Assembly: GCA_010279815.1 (NCBI GenBank)
Contig: QEOQ01000590.1
Coordinates: 423,457 to 487,456, forward strand
Source: Brachionus plicatilis
Taxonomy: Eukaryota > Rotifera > Eurotatoria > Ploima > Brachionidae
Reading direction: 5' to 3'
Length of the DNA: 64,000 nucleotides
A program made the position numbers and the translations under genes. Positions 44,990 through 55,991 of the stretch are shown here, one piece after another. Position 1 is the first letter of the stretch; each line of letters starts with the position of its first letter. A model generated the notes under the pieces. That model was not told the DNA's origin. It did no database searches and was given only the letters and a program-made list of their open reading frames with translations.

Positions 44990-46624
44990 ATGTCACACAA
45001 AACTGAACAACCGGTTATCCCTCCAGAAACAAGAGAACGCATGAAGGGGTCGAAAGAAATGCTAAAAGAAGATTTGTCAAAAGCAGGATCAGATATATCG
45101 GAAAAAAGCAGTAAAGTAGGTGAAAGAACCACCGAATACGCTCAAAGAGGAACTCAAGATGTTAAAGATATAGGAAGCTCTTTAAGAGAAAAATTGTCTG
45201 GATATGCTGAGGCAGCTAAGGAAAAGTTGAGTGAAATGACTCATGGAGTTAAGGAAAAAACCGGAGAATATGCTGAGAGCGCCAAGGAAACTGGCCAAGC
45301 AGCTAGAGAAAAAATTGGCGAAATTGGACAGGGTGCAAAAGAAAAAGCTGGAGAATATGTTGAGGGAGCTAAGGAAACAGGCCAAGCAGCTAGAGAAAAA
45401 ATTGGCGAAATTGGACAGGGTGCAAAAGAAAAAGCTGGAGAATATGTTGAGGGAGCTAAGGAAACAGGCCAAGCAGCTAGAGAAAAAATTGGCGAAATGG
45501 GACAGGGTGCAAAAGAAAAAGCTGGAGAATATGTTGAGGGAGCTAAGGAAACTGCCCAAGCTGCAAAAGAAAGAATGGAAAATATAGCCCAGGGTATAAG
45601 AGAAAAAGCTAGTGAATATGCGGAAAGTACTAAAGAAACAGGCCAAGCAGCTAGAGAAAAAATTGGCGAAATGGGACAGGGTGCAAAAGAAAAAGCTGGA
45701 GAATACGTCGAAGGTGCCAAAGAGATGAGTCATCAAGCAAGAGAAAGAGCTGGTGAATATGTGCAAAGTGCTAAAGAAACTGCAGAGCAAGCCAGACAAA
45801 GATTGAGTGAAATGGGTCAGAGTGCCAGAGAAAAAGCCGGTGAATACCTTGGTGGTGCTCGAGAAAAAGCCGGTGAGTTTGGAGAAAATGTAAAGGAAGC
45901 CGGTGAACAAGGTAAAGAAAAAGTGAGCTCAATGGGCCAGACTGCTCAGGAAAAAGCAGAAGAATACACTCAAAAAGCTAAAGAAACTGGCCAAGCAGCC
46001 AGGGAAAAAATTGGTGATATGGGACAGGGCGCAAAAGAAAAGGCTGGAGAATATGTGGAAAGTGCTAAGGAAACTGGAGAGGAAGCAAGAGAAAAGCTTA
46101 GTGATATTCAAGATCGAACCAAAGAGAAAGCTAGCCAAGTTGCATCAAGCGCTAAAGAGTCTGGAGAGAAAATTCGTAAAAAAGGTGAGGAATTGTACGG
46201 AGTCGGAACAGAAAAAGGAAGAGAATGGAGAGAAGAAGCTGCGGAAAGGGCTCACATAGCACAAGAACAATCAAAGGGCATTCTAAGCAGTGCTGCTGAG
46301 AGTATAAAGCACGCTAAAGACTATGTCGCTGATACAATGAGAAGTGCTGGTGAGACAATTACTGGCACTGGAAGGGCGGGTATCGAAAAGCTTGAGCATG
46401 CTGGTGAGGCTATCAAAGAAACCTTCGTCGGACCATCGGTCAAAGAGACCGAACAATATCAACCAACGTCTGAAACTAGAATCAAAACGCCAACAGAAGC
46501 TGGATCTCGCGAAGTTGAAACCAAGACAGAAAAGAAATTCGCTGAAACCAAACAACCCACTGAATACGAAAGAAAAGTTACCGAAAAAACTGTCGAAGAA
46601 TATCCGAAACAAACTCGTTCTTAA
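44990..46624 (+). CDS. Long LEA-like (group 3) repeat protein, LEA-1
   Basis: A 544-aa intronless protein made almost wholly of amphipathic repeats rich in Lys, Glu, Gly and Ala, with no signal peptide or membrane segment. A 29-aa unit such as AREKIGE-GQGAKEKAGEYVEGAKETGQA recurs through residues 85-260, then decays into related blocks (QSAREKAGEYLGG, KEKASQVASSAKESGEKI). Such sequences are disordered in water and become helical on drying; group-3 LEA proteins protect proteins and membranes in desiccation-tolerant animals and rotifer resting eggs. The C-terminal 110 residues differ (SAAESIKHAKDYVADTMRSA, then ETEQYQPTSETRIKTPTEAG) and end KQTRS. Two related genes lie at 55337 and 60071. Plasma-membrane or organelle targeting is not apparent. 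Confidence 0.85.
   Translation: MSHKTEQPVIPPETRERMKGSKEMLKEDLSKAGSDISEKSSKVGERTTEYAQRGTQDVKDIGSSLREKLSGYAEAAKEKLSEMTHGVKEKTGEYAESAKETGQAAREKIGEIGQGAKEKAGEYVEGAKETGQAAREKIGEIGQGAKEKAGEYVEGAKETGQAAREKIGEMGQGAKEKAGEYVEGAKETAQAAKERMENIAQGIREKASEYAESTKETGQAAREKIGEMGQGAKEKAGEYVEGAKEMSHQARERAGEYVQSAKETAEQARQRLSEMGQSAREKAGEYLGGAREKAGEFGENVKEAGEQGKEKVSSMGQTAQEKAEEYTQKAKETGQAAREKIGDMGQGAKEKAGEYVESAKETGEEAREKLSDIQDRTKEKASQVASSAKESGEKIRKKGEELYGVGTEKGREWREEAAERAHIAQEQSKGILSSAAESIKHAKDYVADTMRSAGETITGTGRAGIEKLEHAGEAIKETFVGPSVKETEQYQPTSETRIKTPTEAGSREVETKTEKKFAETKQPTEYERKVTEKTVEEYPKQTRS
45244..45765 (+). repeat. 87-bp tandem repeat inside LEA-1
   Basis: The start GGGTGCAAAAGAAAAAGCTG recurs at 45331, 45418, 45505 and 45679, exact multiples of 87 bp. 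The unit at 45592 and the one at 45244 are diverged but in register. The 45331 and 45418 units are essentially identical, which indicates recent duplication or homogenisation. Confidence 0.85.
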
Positions 46625-46798
46625 ATAAACAAAAAAATATCATTTAACTTAACTTTATTTATTTAATAAAATTAATTTTTAAAAAATTATTTTTTCTTTC
46701 ATAGAGGTCTCTTGTTTCTATAGTAATTTGGAGTGAAAATTAAAATTTTTAAATACATAGAATCTTTTATTTATAAATTTGAATTTTTGACACCGATA

Positions 46799-49700
46799 AT
46801 GAACAGTCAACGGGCTAGAGATATAAACGAGCTTAAAAAACAAGCTATTCAATTCTATACAGAAAATTCGGACATTACCAAACGCGTAGAGGACGCATTA
46901 AATAATTTGTTTTATGATTCACCCTACGATGTTTATGGCTATTTGGTAATTAAATCTATTAAATTCTAAAAATCTTAATAAAAATAAAGAATTGTCGATC
47001 AAAAAAAATCAAGATTAGTTTTGCAAAAAATTTATTAAGACAGGGTATGATAATTTTAATATTTTTTTTTCTTATTTAGTCCGAGTTCTTTGCAAAATTT
47101 TCAAAGGTACCATTTTTTACCAAAGTAAGCGCTCAAAAATCGACTTTATATGATTCCAAATGTCAGCCAACATTCAAACTAGACTTTTATTGCCAAATAA
47201 AAAACTTTGAAAAAAAATTGATTTCAATTGAAGCAAATTGCTTTTCTCATGAACCGATTAACGACTCAGCCAAAATTCAAAATATTCAAGAAGATGACGA
47301 ATACCGTTTGTCTAAACTTAACGAAATAACCAGTTTTATAAACACGGAAATATCTGATTTAATGAAAAATTTCAGTCCTTACGACCAAGAGGAGATAGAT
47401 GAAAAATTAAGAAATCTTTTTAGGAACAAGCATAGACAAATTTATCAGCAATTTATAGCAAGTTTAAGCCTTAAAGCTCAATCAAATGCAAGCCAGTTTG
47501 AGTCGATTGAAGGAAAAAAGTCAAAAACGCCTACATCACCTAAACAAAAAGCAAAGAATAGGAAACCGTCTCAAGCTCCAGGCTCTAATAGTTCCACTTT
47601 TGGCGATGATTTAAGCATTCTTTTGCATTCAAGCTTTTTTGCATCCTTTATCGAACCATTAATATCTAAATCAATATGTGTTTGTTCATCGCTTATATCA
47701 AATAAACAACCGTTTGAAATAATCTCTGACCTAAAGAAAATTGTAAATTTTGGTATTTTTAAAATTAAATTTTAGTAAGCTTTTTTTATTAATCAAAAGA
47801 AAACTGAAAAATTTTCTATGCCATTGCCTATGATAACTTTGCTTCAAAATGGCAAGGGATATAATGGAAAACAAAATATGGTCAAAGAATTTATAATACT
47901 GCCAAAGCCTCAATTATCTATTCAAGAGGTAATTAATTTGGCATTTTTAATTTTAGAATTTATTTAAATTTAAAAAAAAAATAGTACACATATCTTTTAA
48001 TTTTTTTTTTCAAAAATCTAAAATTGATTATGTAAAGTATTTCAACTGATGTATTCAATGTATTTTCTATACACAACTTTTTGAATACTCTGCAATGTAA
48101 TTATCGTACATTTAGGTGATAGAATTTACAGAACTAATTTTAGACTTTAAAAAATTATGAGTATCCATGCTCACCAAAATTAAAAAACTTATCCACACAA
48201 AGAAGATCTTCTCAGCAAAAAATCAACCAAAAAATTAAAATAAATGCTTCAGCACAAAATAATTTTTTTAAATTCATAAAATTATTTTAAAGAAATCTAT
48301 TTTGATTTTAAAGAAATGATTGAAGCAATTAGAATATTTGTCTAAGCATTGAAATTCTTCGATTTGTGTCACCGGGCCCTAAACCCGACTTTTTTACAAT
48401 AAAGCTATTTTACAATTTTCAAAAACATTTTCAAATTACGACTGAAAATTTCAATTCATTTGGCGTTTATAAACATTTATTTTTTATCTATTAAAAGTTC
48501 TTAAAATTGAATAAAAAATTTTTTCAATGTAATCATCTTTTGAATTTAACACCAAAATTTTCTGCGGAAACATTAATTTTTACATTTTAGTAAATTTCAT
48601 TCTGAGAAAATTTTTGTTAGTGTGGATCAGATTTCTTTGTGGCGTTCAGAAAATTTTTCTTAAAAAAGTTTTTTAATTTAAGTGTGTTTTCTATTTTTTT
48701 AGTTCTTAAATTCACAATATCATTTATTTTTTTTTAAAATTTTAATATTTAAGGCTATGGATTTGATAAGCCGAGTAAATAGAACAATAAGAGACAATCT
48801 CTATCAGTCAAAGACTTTACCAGGGGTAAAAAATATTTGAATATTCTTGAAATTTTTTAAATTATTTTTTAAAGCCTGTTAATCGATGTGTTACCGAAAT
48901 TGGTTCGTATACAACGACTTTGGAGACTCCACATCAAGGACTTGAATTAATCGAAAACGCTATTAATTCTTTAGGAACCGAGGCAGCTTCATATTTAAGT
49001 GTTGCTTTGAACATAGCTGCAAGTGAAATATATGATCAGGAAAAAGGAAAGTATGAGACTGGCATTGGTATTTTCAAATCATCTGATGAAATGATCGATG
49101 CTTTTGCTGATTTGATTGCCAAATTTCCTCGAATCATCATGCTAATTGAACCGTTTATTAATAATGTAAGAAAATATTGTTTGAACTATTTAAAAAAAAT
49201 TTATTTATTTAACGGAAAGAATTTAACAAAGAAATTAAATTCTGTTATTAGGTAAATTTGTAAAATCAAAAAGAAAAAAATACAATAAAGGATGTCTTAT
49301 GTTTTACCAAAAATTTACCAATATATTATTCTAAATATTTTCTAAAAATTTTCATCAGAGTGCCAAATTATATGCTAAATTAAAGAAAAATCAAATTAAA
49401 TGGTTTGATTTTAAATTTTTTATTGAATAGAATAACAAAGCTTAGGTAATATCAATTATTAATTTAAATTGTTGAATTTAAAATTTTTTTTTTGTACTAG
49501 TATTCATTTCATTCCCTTAGTTACTTTTTTTCAAGCCTGTTTCAATCGGGAACTATTCTGTTGGTGAAAAAGTTGAATCTTATTTCCTTTTTCTTTCTGC
49601 ATCTGCTACCAAATATTTTAAATATAAAACTGCGCACCTTTTTTGCACCAAAGATATTTTTAGATTTTAAACAGACATCATTTAGATGTAACATTCTTGA

Positions 49701-50730
49701 ATCAAAATGTCAGCCTAAACAAATATAACTTAATTTACAGTACTATCAGAAATTTAGGGAAATTTCTGTTAACTTCACTAATTCATTCAGGAAATATTTT
49801 AATAAGAAATAAATAAAACTTTTTAAAATTTTTTTTTTATTTAAAATAAGCTTTGATATTTTTGTAATTTAAAAAAAAAATTTCAAAACAATAATTGACG
49901 GTATTATTTTAATTTTCTATTTTCAAACCAAATTCTAGTCCGGCTTCCATGATATTTAGTTCTATAATTATTGTCTTCTAAAATAACAGTATTATTTCTA
50001 TTTTGGACAATAATCTTTTTATATTTATTAACCATTTTTTAACCAATTTTTTATTTTTTGTAACCATTATGAATCAATAATAATATTTTTCAAAATTTAA
50101 AAATGAAAACATTTAATTTAAGGACCAAATTGCATGGTATAAGTTATATTCAAGAATTTCAAAATATTGTTTAGTGGCAAATAATGCTAAGTTCACTGAT
50201 GTAGAAGAAAATAAACCAGAGGATATCGAAACTCTACAAGCAAATACACCGATTGAAACAAAGCTTCCAGAAGTTCTCAAGCCTACAAGTTCTCTATTAA
50301 TGCCTGTCAGCTTTTACAAATATCAAAACGCAACCAATGTTTCTCACATTGGAAGAATTTTAAAAGAAAACGATGATAGAAAGATGATAAATGGTCTCAG
50401 TTGTGGTTTGAATGAAAACGATGATAATTTTATTGTTGATATGGTAATTTTAATTAATTAATTTGAAAAATATTAATTTTAAAATTTAAGAGTGTCGGCA
50501 ATCAGGTAAAATTTTTAAAAATTGGAGGATTTAATCGAAGCGAAAGAGTTGGCAAAATAAATCGATTAATTGAAATCGAAGCGTATTTGGTAGAAAACAA
50601 GCGTCTTATGGATCCCAAAAATGAATTCAGAGAGATAAGATTTTCGCCCGAAATAGAAATACCGCAAGAAATAATCGAAAGCCTTAACAATGCTGAAGAT
50701 CCGAAAGCCTCAAAACCGACTAAGAAATAA
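46799..50730 (+). CDS. ENO4: ENO4, enolase-like protein 4
   Basis: ENO4 is a divergent enolase required in mammals for sperm flagellar structure and glycolysis. Seven exons: 46799-46945, 47080-47742, 47800-47928, 48754-48825, 48875-49165, 50123-50443, 50491-50730; every phase is 0 and the total is 620 aa (human about 625). The N-terminus INELKKQAIQFYTENSDITK and SPYDVYGYLSEFFAKFSKVP matches ENO4, not canonical enolase. ENO4 landmarks continue: FYCQIKNFEKKL, MPLPMITLLQNGKGYNGKQN, YLSVALNIAASEIYDQEKGK, FPRIIMLIEPF, WYKLYSRISKYCLVA, SVGNQVKFLKIGGFNRSERV, RLIEIEAYL. Introns of 825 and 957 nt interrupt it among short ones. The start ATG is the first in frame. The canonical enolase active site is degenerate, as in the family. 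Confidence 0.92.
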
Positions 50731-51115
50731 ATTTTTATTTTATTAGAATAAATAATTTTAATGAGATTTTTTAAATAAAATTTAAAATTTTGTAGCTAAG
50801 AAAATAATGTGTTAATGATCATTAGTCAAGATAAATCATGATTCGGCATTTTTTAAAGATAGTTTTCTTTTTTAAATCCTTATTTTTACAACAACGCTAA
50901 AAAATCTCAGCGTAATAATCTTCAATTCTAGAACTCTCTTATGAAAAAATAAAGCACCATTGATTTGAATTCAAGTCTAAATTTGCATTTGTCATGTACA
51001 AATCTCTAAAATGCAATCTTATTAAAACTGCTTTAGAATGCTATAAAAGCTTTAAATTTTTCAGTTTTTTTATTAAAATTTAAAAAAGTCCAAATAAAAT
51101 TTCAAAATTTTCAAA
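50731..51115. other. Spacer between ENO4 and the cytosolic peroxiredoxin
   Basis: AT-rich with no coding signal apart from a TATA-like box near its right end (see next entry). Confidence 0.4.
51042..51049 (+). promoter_or_regulatory. TATA box of the cytosolic peroxiredoxin
   Basis: TATAAAAG lies 67 bp before the ATG of the peroxiredoxin at 51116, a normal core-promoter distance. Confidence 0.42.
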
Positions 51116-51829
51116 ATGTCAGGTCCAAGAGTTCAACACCCAGCCCCAAATTTTAAAGGAACCGCTGTTGTCAATGGCGAATTCAAGGATATTCAGTTGT
51201 CAGACTTTAAAGGAAAATACTTAGTCCTATTTTTTTACCCATTAGACTTGTAATTTCGAATAATTTAAAATTTATTTCACGTTTTTTTACGGAAAATATT
51301 TTAAAGCACTTTCGTATGTCCAACTGAAATTATTGCGTTCAGTGAAAAAATGGACGAATTCAAGGCTATAAACACCGAAGTTGTTGGTGTTTCGACCGAT
51401 AGTCATTTTAGTCACCTTGCCTGGTAATTGATTTATTTTTTTTGGAGATTCAAAAATTATTCTAATATTCTTAAAATCTTAAGGATTAATTTGAGCCGAA
51501 AACAAGGTGGCTTGGGTGGTTTGAGCTATCCGTTATTGAGTGATTTCAATAAAACCATTGCTAGAGATTATGGAATTTTAGTTGAGAATGACGGAGTTGC
51601 CCTAAGAGGTTTATTCATCATTGATCCCAAAGGAATCATGAGACAAATTACTGTAAATGATTTGCCAGTTGGTAGATCAGTCGATGAAACACTGAGATTG
51701 GTCAAAGCCTTCCAATTTGTTGAGGAGCACGGTGAAGTTTGTCCAGCTAATTGGGACCCGAAGAAAAATGCCGCAACCATTAAACCAAATCCTAAGGAAT
51801 CACTTGAATATTTCGGAAAACAAAATTAA
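51116..51829 (+). CDS. Cytosolic typical 2-Cys peroxiredoxin (PRDX1/2 type)
   Basis: A thioredoxin-dependent peroxidase. Exons 51116-51249, 51307-51423 and 51484-51829 give 198 aa, the standard length. The peroxidatic Cys49 is in [14 protein letters not shown], the resolving Cys170 in GEVCPANW, with GGLGG and YFGK as in floppy, overoxidation-sensitive forms. There is no targeting presequence: the start [13 protein letters not shown] is directly the mature N-terminus. Intron positions and phases equal those of the mitochondrial paralogue at 43718, so one gene arose from the other. The tract 51646-51709 is identical to 44390-44453, beyond what the flanking exon sequence shows. Confidence 0.94.
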
Positions 51830-52253
51830 ATTTTAATTTAATCAAATTTTAACGATTTTTTTCTTTATTTTAAATCGAATTCAATTCTCTAATTTAGTAA
51901 TAAATATTTTTTATTCAATATTTTTTAAATTTTAGAGTAACTAATCTCAAAATTTTTAAATTGTTTAACTAAAAATACTGTTAACATTAGAATTAAGAAA
52001 AGCTTAAATACGAGTGATGACTCGTTTTAATGAAAATTAACAAATTTTGAGAATGATACTCTTTTTTATGATTCAAAAAAATCATATTTTTAATTTTCAA
52101 AATAAATTACAATAAAGTGATTGAAAATCAAAAAAAGTCATTTTGACTCGATAATCAGTAAGAGCCAAAGCCATTGAAAAGGGGTTTTCAGTTAGTTTTT
52201 TATTTTATAGAAGAAAAAAATTTTGGTTTAAGTTTAAAAATTGTGTAAAAAAA
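51830..52253. other. Convergent spacer
   Basis: AT-rich 3' flanks of the peroxiredoxin (+) and SCFD2 (-); no coding signal. Confidence 0.4.
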
Positions 52254-54821
52254 TTAGCTCATCAAATGTTTAATTAATTTTTCATGGTTATAAAAATGCG
52301 AGCTTCCAATTAAAACCTTTAAAATATTTTAAGAATATAGATTTTAAGTTTATTCCGAAAAGTCACTCACTTTTTTTTCGCTTAAGCTACCTTGATTAAA
52401 TAATTCCTTAACTAATTTGTATTCATATGACGAAATTCCTCCAATAATATAAATTATTATAAAGTCATTATTCAGTGGATGCGGTTTATTCGACGTTGAC
52501 ATAAATCTTTAAATGTTAAAAATTAATTTGATTTTTTTTTTCCTTAAAAATATTTTTTACCCCATTTTAAAGCTTTTTAATAGATTAATGCCCAAGCCTT
52601 CGGATCCCGATGTTCGATATTCCAAGTCTGTTAGCTGCTCGGGATCTGTAGCTGTCTCAATAATATTCTCACAAATTTGACTAATTAAAGGCTTATATGA
52701 ATAATGATTGTTTGATTCGTTTTGCTTTATTAACTCTCTTAAATTTAAATCCTATTTTCAATCACGATAAAAATTTTATTATATTACTTTTTTTCTTTTA
52801 AATTTTTTCGGTAATTCTTCAAATTTTTAAGATTCTGAAAAAAAGAATCAATAAGCTGAGAAAAATTTTGATGTTCTCTAACTTAAAAAAAATCTTAATT
52901 ATTTAAATAAATTATATGAAAAGAAAATACTTTTTTTAAAAAATTCCAAATCACATTTAAATTTTGAATCGTTGTCTAAATTTTTAGATTGCAATTCAGT
53001 AATTAGGAGTTTTTTTATTCTCTCTTCTTCTTCTACGCCATAATAACACTCTTCTCCAATTAGACCGTAAACATAGATTAATATTAATATTAAATCACTA
53101 ATTGAATAACTATATTTTTGGTCGTTTTGTTCTAGTTTTTCACTAAAAAAGGCGTAGAGACGGCTTAAAACACTTGGGCCGTCTTTGTCCAAAATGTTTT
53201 GAGTTAGACTTTTTGAAAACGATATTAGTTTATCAAAGCTTTGCTGTCTGGGAATTTGTGAATCACTAATTTGACAGTATGCGCATATTATTTGAACCAA
53301 ATCTAAATGTTCCATGAAAGCTTTTTTATTTGTTCTTAAATAGACTGAATTTAAAAATAAAAAATAAAGACTAACATCTTTACTTAATTCCATTTCTTAT
53401 TTGGGACTTAATTGATTCAGAATTGATGCGAACAGCTTTTTTTCCCGATTCGTTTATGGGAAAAATTTCACACAACTTTCGGTAGACATCTAGCAAACAT
53501 TCCTTCATTACATATCTCATAAAATGTCGAAATATTTAGTTTTAGTTTTACCTTTGGTTTTTGGGAAAAAAATGTCTGAATCAAATTATCACATTTTTCT
53601 GTTGATGTATGAAAATAATTGCCCGGTAAGATGCTTTAAAAAAATTAGAAAAATAAAAAAAAAAAAAATTGAGTACCTTTTAAAATTGTTTTCGAACAAA
53701 AAATTTCTTAGATCTATTTGGACATCATTTGATTGTGGATTTAAATTAACCATTATGTTATTTATTTTATCAAATATGGTTTCTTCATGAAATAGTGCAT
53801 TCATTGACAGATCCATATTCCTGTCAATTAGTAGTAATGTTACTTTATTTGGTGAATTCTGAAAAAAAATTTTTTTTTTAATATTCTAAAAATTTATTAA
53901 AAAAAACGCTTTATTTACTTTTCTTCTCAATTTTGAATCAGATGACTGATTTAGTTCATTAGCAATGATAGAACTTAGTACACCCAGAGTAAAACAATCG
54001 TCTTTGGAATCTAAATGTTCGAGCATTTCGTTCAATGAATTAGCGATTGCTTGAAATTCATTTATTTCCGATTCCGTCAAAGATAGGTACAAATTTTGAA
54101 TATTGTCCTTATTTACCGGATTGTTAGGACTCAAGGCGTGCAAGTCAGTTACTTCTTGCTTTACCAATCGATTATAAACTTCGATGCTCACAAATTGATT
54201 AAAATTTTCCGAATTCAAGGACCAGCTTGAAAGCGGATTCAAAAAAAGATTGCTTTCCTGGTTATTTGTCAAAATAGCAAATGGAAATTTTTCATAAAAT
54301 ATGTCACAGGTGTAATTCTTGATAAAGATTAAAAATTATTTTAGTTTTTTTAATTTGAATAATTACAGCGTTTGACATCCAAATCAAACAGTCATCACGT
54401 AACTGATCAAACAAATCTTTGCTAATTCCGTAAAAATTAGGATGTAAATTTGTAACTATTGTAATAAATTGAAAAGTGCTTGAAGTTAAAATGTCTTTTA
54501 GGATTTCAACTACAAGACCTTTGAGAGGCTGAGATATGAAAAAGACTGCCTTTAGATGATGTCCACCATTCTATGAAAAAAATGTAGATTTTTATTTTTA
54601 ATTTTATTTTTAATTACTTCTAAAGAGCTAAAATTTTTTATGTTTACAACGCCAGCTTTTTTGATTAATTGATCAATACCCACGGTCAAATTAAACCATT
54701 CCAAGAATTGGTTATCCGCAAAAACAATAGACTTGTTTAGTTTCTTTAATATTTTGTCATTCAATTCGTATTGATTCTGTAAAATTTTATCAATAGATGG
54801 AACATTTATTTGACTCGACAT
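52254..54821 (-). CDS. SCFD2: SCFD2 (Sec1/Munc18-like domain protein 2)
   Basis: A divergent member of the SM-protein group, thought to act in membrane traffic through tethering factors. Eleven exons: 54821-54618, 54570-54367, 54317-53919, 53858-53677, 53633-53552, 53502-53384, 53334-52931, 52881-52788, 52737-52561, 52506-52371, 52316-52254; 687 aa (human 684), all phases consistent. Matches in order: LKAVFFISQPLKGLVVEIL, NYTCDIFYEKFPFAIL, SKDDCFTLGVLSSIIANEL, KVTLLLIDRNMDLS, KSILPGNYFHTSTE, SISDLILILIYVYGLIGEE, HYSYKPLISQICENI, MSTSNKPHPLNNDFIIIYIIG, and a last exon VLIGSSHFYNHEKL. Introns are mostly 46-57 nt. The start is the first ATG of the frame. Confidence 0.9.
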
Positions 54822-55336
54822 TTTATCTTTTTAATTTTAAAATTTTCAAAAACATCAATATTTTGAAAAAGTAAAAATATATGACGTTTTAATTTTAGAA
54901 TTCAGAATTAAGTTAAATTTTGATTAAATTTTTTTTTTTATAAATAATATTTTAAGAAAAAAAATTAATTAAATTATTTTTTATTTAATCATTTTAAAGA
55001 TAACTAAAGTCCTCTTTAAATGACTTTTTAAATTTAAAAAAAAAATTATTTTTATTTACATTGAAGGTTAAAAAAAATAATTTTTAAATCATTTTTTTAT
55101 CAATAAATGAATGAAAACAAAAATTTACTGATTTTAACTAGTTTTTTAACTTTGAATTAAAAAAATTAAATTTATGATGTAATTCTTAAGAATTTCTTAA
55201 GTGTTTCCAAAATTAAATGTTTCATTCTTCTAATTTTGGATTAAATTCTATTTTTAATCTAAAAAATCTATGATAAATAGAATGTTTGAACATTATTCGG
55301 CCTAATCTTGAAATTTTAGATATTCAAATTTTTACA
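54822..55336. other. Divergent spacer of SCFD2 and LEA-2
   Basis: 515 bp, very AT-rich, between two divergent start codons. No TATA box at a convincing place and no coding signal. Confidence 0.4.
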
Positions 55337-55810
55337 ATGTCTTCAGAACCAATTATTACACCAGAATCTAAGCAGACCATTGATGAAAATTCAGAAAAGA
55401 TGAAGCAGACGGGTTATAAAGGAAGAGAAAAAATGGGAGAACTAGGCCACATGACGAAAGAAAGAGCTGGAGAATACATTCAGGGAGCTCAAGAATTTTC
55501 TGAACAGATAAAAGAAAAAACTTTGGAAATGACTGAAGAGGCCAAAGAGAAAGCTGGTGAAGCGTATAAAAAAGCTTTGGAAAGAGGAGAAGAAATGAGG
55601 GAACACACTAAAACCATGCTAGAAAGTGCTGCGGAGAGTTTTATTCATGCTAAAGATTTCGTAACTGAAACAATTAAAAGTACAAGCAGAGCTGGAAAAG
55701 AGAAAATTGAACATATTGGTGAGATAATTAAACGCAGAACAAGGCGATTATCGGGACACAAGACAGATTCCAGTTCAAGCGAAGAACAATCGAAAGCAAC
55801 TCGAGCATAA
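55337..55810 (+). CDS. Short LEA-like protein, LEA-2
   Basis: 157 aa, intronless, start MSSEPIITPESKQTIDEN. It opens like LEA-1 (VIPPETRERMKGSKEML) and has only two to three degenerate repeat units (REKMGELGHMTKERAGEYI, KEKTLEMTEEAKEKAGEAY). It then shares the distinctive LEA-1 C-terminal block: SAAESFIHAKDFVTETIKS against SAAESIKHAKDYVADTMRS, and GKEKIEHIGEIIK against GIEKLEHAGEAIK. The last 25 residues are a basic then Ser/Glu-rich tail ending KATRA. The upstream codons (from 55286) are in frame, but the ATG at 55337 gives the family start MSS. Role inferred from the family: hydration-sensitive helical protectant. Confidence 0.78.
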   Translation: MSSEPIITPESKQTIDENSEKMKQTGYKGREKMGELGHMTKERAGEYIQGAQEFSEQIKEKTLEMTEEAKEKAGEAYKKALERGEEMREHTKTMLESAAESFIHAKDFVTETIKSTSRAGKEKIEHIGEIIKRRTRRLSGHKTDSSSSEEQSKATRA

Positions 55811-55991
55811 TAACTTTTATTTTTAATCTTAATTTTAACAATAAACTTATACTATCAATAAATTTGATTAAAAAAATCTAAAATATTTAAATTAATAATT
55901 TTATTGATATTTTTTTAATTACAAATTATCGTTTTTAAATTACTCAATGCATACTGATTAAATAACTTATTTTTATAAAATTTAATTGCAC

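Noticed and set aside
45182..46612. Long open frames antisense to, and in other frames of, the LEA-1 gene
   Set aside because: They are low-complexity mirrors of the repeats (Phe/Ser/Leu-rich) with no independent signal.
53311..53400. Apparent frameshift in SCFD2 between 53384 and 53334
   Set aside because: A 49-nt intron ending CTATTTAAG restores frame and family alignment, so no mutation is needed.
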